Part shown: piece by piece, positions 6,306 to 8,287 of the stretch
Layout of the letters: every line of letters starts with the position of its first letter
How positions within the stretch are numbered: the first letter of the stretch is position 1
Assembly (NCBI GenBank): GCA_023380575.1
Contig: JAMCRM010000327.1
Coordinates: 3,058 to 11,344 of the forward strand
Reading direction: 5' to 3'
Source of the DNA: Acidobacteriota bacterium
GTDB lineage: Bacteria; Acidobacteriota; Terriglobia; Bryobacterales; Bryobacteraceae
Length of the DNA: 8,287 bases
Made by a program: the position numbers and the translations under genes
The notes under the pieces: model-generated
Told to the model about the DNA's origin: nothing
What the model saw: only the letters and a program-made list of their open reading frames with translations
Databases searched by the model: none

Positions 6306-7106
6306 ATGGCAATCAAATTCCGCTACGAAGAGTTTACCTGGCCGGAGATTCGCGAGGCCGTTGCCGCCAATCGCGTCGCGGTGCTGCCGGTGGGCACCAT
6401 CGAGCAGCACGGACCGCACCTGCCACTGGTCACTGACGCCCTTGCCTGCGGCGAGATGTCCCGCCTGGCGGTGAAACGCGCGCCGGAGCAGGCGGTGCTG
6501 CTGCCGGTGGTGCCCTATGCTTTTAACGAGCACCACATGGATTTCCCGGGCACCATCGCCGTTGAGGGCCCGACCTTGATCAACTACGTGACCGATATCG
6601 GCCGCAGCCTGGCGCGCCACGGCTTCCGCAAGATCCTTCTCGTCAACGGCCACGGCAGCAATGTGCCGTTCCTGGACATCGCCGCGCGCACCATCACCAA
6701 CCGCACGGACTCGCTTTGCGCGCTGGTGTCCTGGTGGAGCCTGATTCCGCCCGACGTGTTGCGCGAGGTGCGGCAATCGCAGTTCCCCGGCGGGATGGCG
6801 CACGCCTGCGAACTGGAGACCTCAGTGATGCTGTACCTGCGCGGCGACCTGGTGCAGCACGAGAAGGCCGTCAAGGACATTCATTTCGAGCCCAGCCAGT
6901 TCATTTACTTCGATCTCCAGGCAGGCTCGCCAGTGGTTTTCCAGGAGCACTTCAGCCGCTACTCGGAAACGGGCACCGTGGGGGACCCGACCACCGCCAC
7001 GTCGGAAAAGGGCCGGCGCGTCGTGGAAGCCTGCGTGGAGACGCTGGTGGCGCTGCTGAAGGAATTCCGCGCGCGGGAAATCCGGCCGCGGGTGGACCAC
7101 CACTGA
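6306..7106 (+). CDS. Creatininase-family metal-dependent amidohydrolase
   Basis: 266 residues, the usual length for the creatininase (creatinine amidohydrolase) family, cytoplasmic with no signal peptide. Family motifs: LPVGTIEQHGPHLPLVTDA (27-45, with likely metal ligands E33, H35 and D44), LLVNGHGSN (111-119, H116) and MAHACELETSVML (164-176, with E171 the probable remaining acidic ligand). In the Pseudomonas creatininase I recall a glutamate two residues after the NGH histidine; here that position is S118, as in relatives such as NGHGGN-type amidases. So creatinine is probably not the substrate. The superfamily also includes the mycofactocin peptidase MftE and a formamide deformylase of flavin/deazaflavin biosynthesis; nothing here points to either. 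It lies 44 bp after the membrane glycosyltransferase on the same strand and convergent to a TonB-dependent receptor. Its ATG directly follows an inverted repeat and lacks a Shine-Dalgarno site. Substrate unknown. Confidence 0.92.
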   Translation: MAIKFRYEEFTWPEIREAVAANRVAVLPVGTIEQHGPHLPLVTDALACGEMSRLAVKRAPEQAVLLPVVPYAFNEHHMDFPGTIAVEGPTLINYVTDIGRSLARHGFRKILLVNGHGSNVPFLDIAARTITNRTDSLCALVSWWSLIPPDVLREVRQSQFPGGMAHACELETSVMLYLRGDLVQHEKAVKDIHFEPSQFIYFDLQAGSPVVFQEHFSRYSETGTVGDPTTATSEKGRRVVEACVETLVALLKEFRAREIRPRVDHH

Positions 7107-7130
7107 AGCGGCGTCCGGAATCACCGCCGA

Positions 7131-8287
7131 TCAGAACGTGAGCCGCACCACCGCCTGCGCCTGACGCGGATAGTTCGCCGTGGCCAGGATCTGGCCGAAG
7201 GCGCTGTTGAACTGGTTCATCTGCGGGTTGCCGAATTGCGGGTGATTGAACCCGTTAAGCGCTTCGCCGCGCACCTGCAATTCGAGGCGCTCGTTCAGGC
7301 GGAAGCGCTTATTGATGGAGAAATCCACGTTGTTCATGCTGTCCCGGCGCAAATTGGAGAAGTAAAACGGCCAGGTCCGGTAGTGGTACGACGGCCGGGT
7401 CCTGGAATCGCGCGTGAATCCGGCATCGATGTTGAACCAGCGGTAGATCGAACGCTCGCCCCTGGCGATGTCGTTGGGGTCGCCGAGGAAGATCGTGTCG
7501 CCCCAGGCCAGAGGCTGGCCCGACTGGAAGATGTAGATGAACGATACCTGCCAGCCCCCGATGGCCGTATCCAGCCAGCGCGGGATGCCGCGCAGCAACG
7601 CGCCCCGCCGGCCGAGAGGCATCTGATAGATGACCGAAGAGGTGATGCGGAACGGGCGGTCGGCGGCGGAAAGACTCTCATATGGGACCGGGTCCGCCGG
7701 GTTCAGGAAACCGCTGGCATTCATCGTCCTGGCCCAGGTGAAGGATGCGTTGACGTTGAGACCGGCCGAAAAACGTCGCGCCCCGCGCACCTGGAGCGAG
7801 TGGTACCAGGAGTAGCCCTGATAGGTGGTGGTGTTCACCGCGGTGAATTGCGGGAACGGCTTGAGCAGGGTCTCGCGCATCAGGGTGTTGTTGGTGCCCA
7901 GCGTGCCGTTCACACCCGGAAGCCTGCGGAACGGGTTGGTGATATTGGAACTCAGGTAATTGACCCGCGCCTCGTCGTAGAACGGGCTGCGGGAAAGCAT
8001 CTGGTTGCCCACGATGTTCAGGTCGCGCGTGATTTCGGTCTTGGTGTTCCGGTTGCCCACGTAAGCGATTTCGACCATGTTGCTGGCGCGAAACTGCCGC
8101 TGGACGCTGAACTGCCAGCGCTGGTTGTAGCTGGCGACGGGCGCCGGATTGAAGAATTTGATCGAGTAGCCCACGTCGGTCATGGTCCCCAGACTGGCCC
8201 CCACGGGAGCCAGGAGGCCATCGGGCAACGGATTGGAAAGCGTGCTGAAAAACGTGAGGCCGCTATCCGTCGTGGGAATGATTTGGG
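7131..8287 (-). CDS. TonB-dependent receptor, Oar-like, C-terminal part of the barrel
   Basis: The frame is open from the right edge of the window to the TGA at 7133-7131, giving 384 residues of a protein whose start lies outside. All of it is outer-membrane beta-barrel: alternating aromatic strands with long polar loops. The pattern SYNQRWQFSVQRQF, VEIAYVGNRNTK, SWYHSLQVRGARRFSAGLNVNASFTWARTM, DRPFRITSSVIYQMPLGR, GGWQVSFIYIFQSGQPL and NERLELQVRGEALNGFNHPQFG is characteristic of the large Oar/TonB-dependent receptors common in Acidobacteriota, which usually start with a carboxypeptidase-regulatory-like domain and a plug (not in view). The chain ends in VVRLTF, with the terminal phenylalanine expected of the outer-membrane assembly signal. 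Cargo cannot be read from this part. It converges on the creatininase-family gene with a 24-bp gap. There is no sign of disruption. Confidence 0.93.
   Translation of the reverse strand, partial: QIIPTTDSGLTFFSTLSNPLPDGLLAPVGASLGTMTDVGYSIKFFNPAPVASYNQRWQFSVQRQFRASNMVEIAYVGNRNTKTEITRDLNIVGNQMLSRSPFYDEARVNYLSSNITNPFRRLPGVNGTLGTNNTLMRETLLKPFPQFTAVNTTTYQGYSWYHSLQVRGARRFSAGLNVNASFTWARTMNASGFLNPADPVPYESLSAADRPFRITSSVIYQMPLGRRGALLRGIPRWLDTAIGGWQVSFIYIFQSGQPLAWGDTIFLGDPNDIARGERSIYRWFNIDAGFTRDSRTRPSYHYRTWPFYFSNLRRDSMNNVDFSINKRFRLNERLELQVRGEALNGFNHPQFGNPQMNQFNSAFGQILATANYPRQAQAVVRLTF

Noticed and set aside
7107..7130. Possible bidirectional terminator between the convergent creatininase-family and receptor genes
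   Set aside because: Only a 5-bp CGGCG/CGCCG stem with an 11-nt loop and no T-run on either strand. Too weak to call.

Overview
The window looks like ordinary chromosomal DNA from an Acidobacteriota member, most likely of the Solibacter/Bryobacter type. This is inferred from high GC, dense coding on both strands, weak or absent Shine-Dalgarno sites, and an Oar-like TonB-dependent outer-membrane receptor of the kind strongly expanded in that group. I see no rRNA, tRNA, CRISPR array, insertion sequence or phage gene. About 95% of the window is coding.

Layout, left to right. (1) Bases 1-2954, minus strand: a three-gene overlapping operon for tyrosine breakdown. Transcription order is HisC-type PLP aminotransferase, 4-hydroxyphenylpyruvate dioxygenase (hpd), then a fumarylacetoacetate hydrolase family enzyme that runs off the left edge. 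The genes overlap by 32 and 4 nt. A candidate promoter precedes the first gene. Homogentisate dioxygenase and maleylacetoacetate isomerase are not in view. (2) Bases 3052-4068, plus: a secreted protein of unknown function that looks like a beta-propeller. (3) Bases 4039-4809 minus and 4975-6261 plus: a divergent glycosylation pair, a soluble family-2 glycosyltransferase of the dolichol/polyprenyl-phosphate-sugar synthase type and a multi-spanning GT-C-like membrane protein. The 165-bp gap between them carries palindromes and repeated GGGAG/CTCCC half-sites. (4) Bases 6306-7106, plus: a creatininase-family metallo-amidohydrolase. (5) Bases 7131-8287, minus: the C-terminal 384 residues of a TonB-dependent receptor, whose N-terminus lies beyond the right edge.

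Functionally, the operon would turn tyrosine into 4-hydroxyphenylpyruvate and then homogentisate, and would finish by cleaving fumarylacetoacetate to fumarate and acetoacetate. The glycosyltransferase pair fits a 'charge the lipid carrier, then transfer from it' scheme for glycosylating an extracytoplasmic product. The remaining genes have no evident pathway link. I did not find a convincing undescribed system. The best leads are the uncharacterised secreted propeller protein, the repeat-rich regulatory gap at 4810-4974, and two genes whose start codons directly follow a perfect inverted repeat containing a -10-like hexamer.
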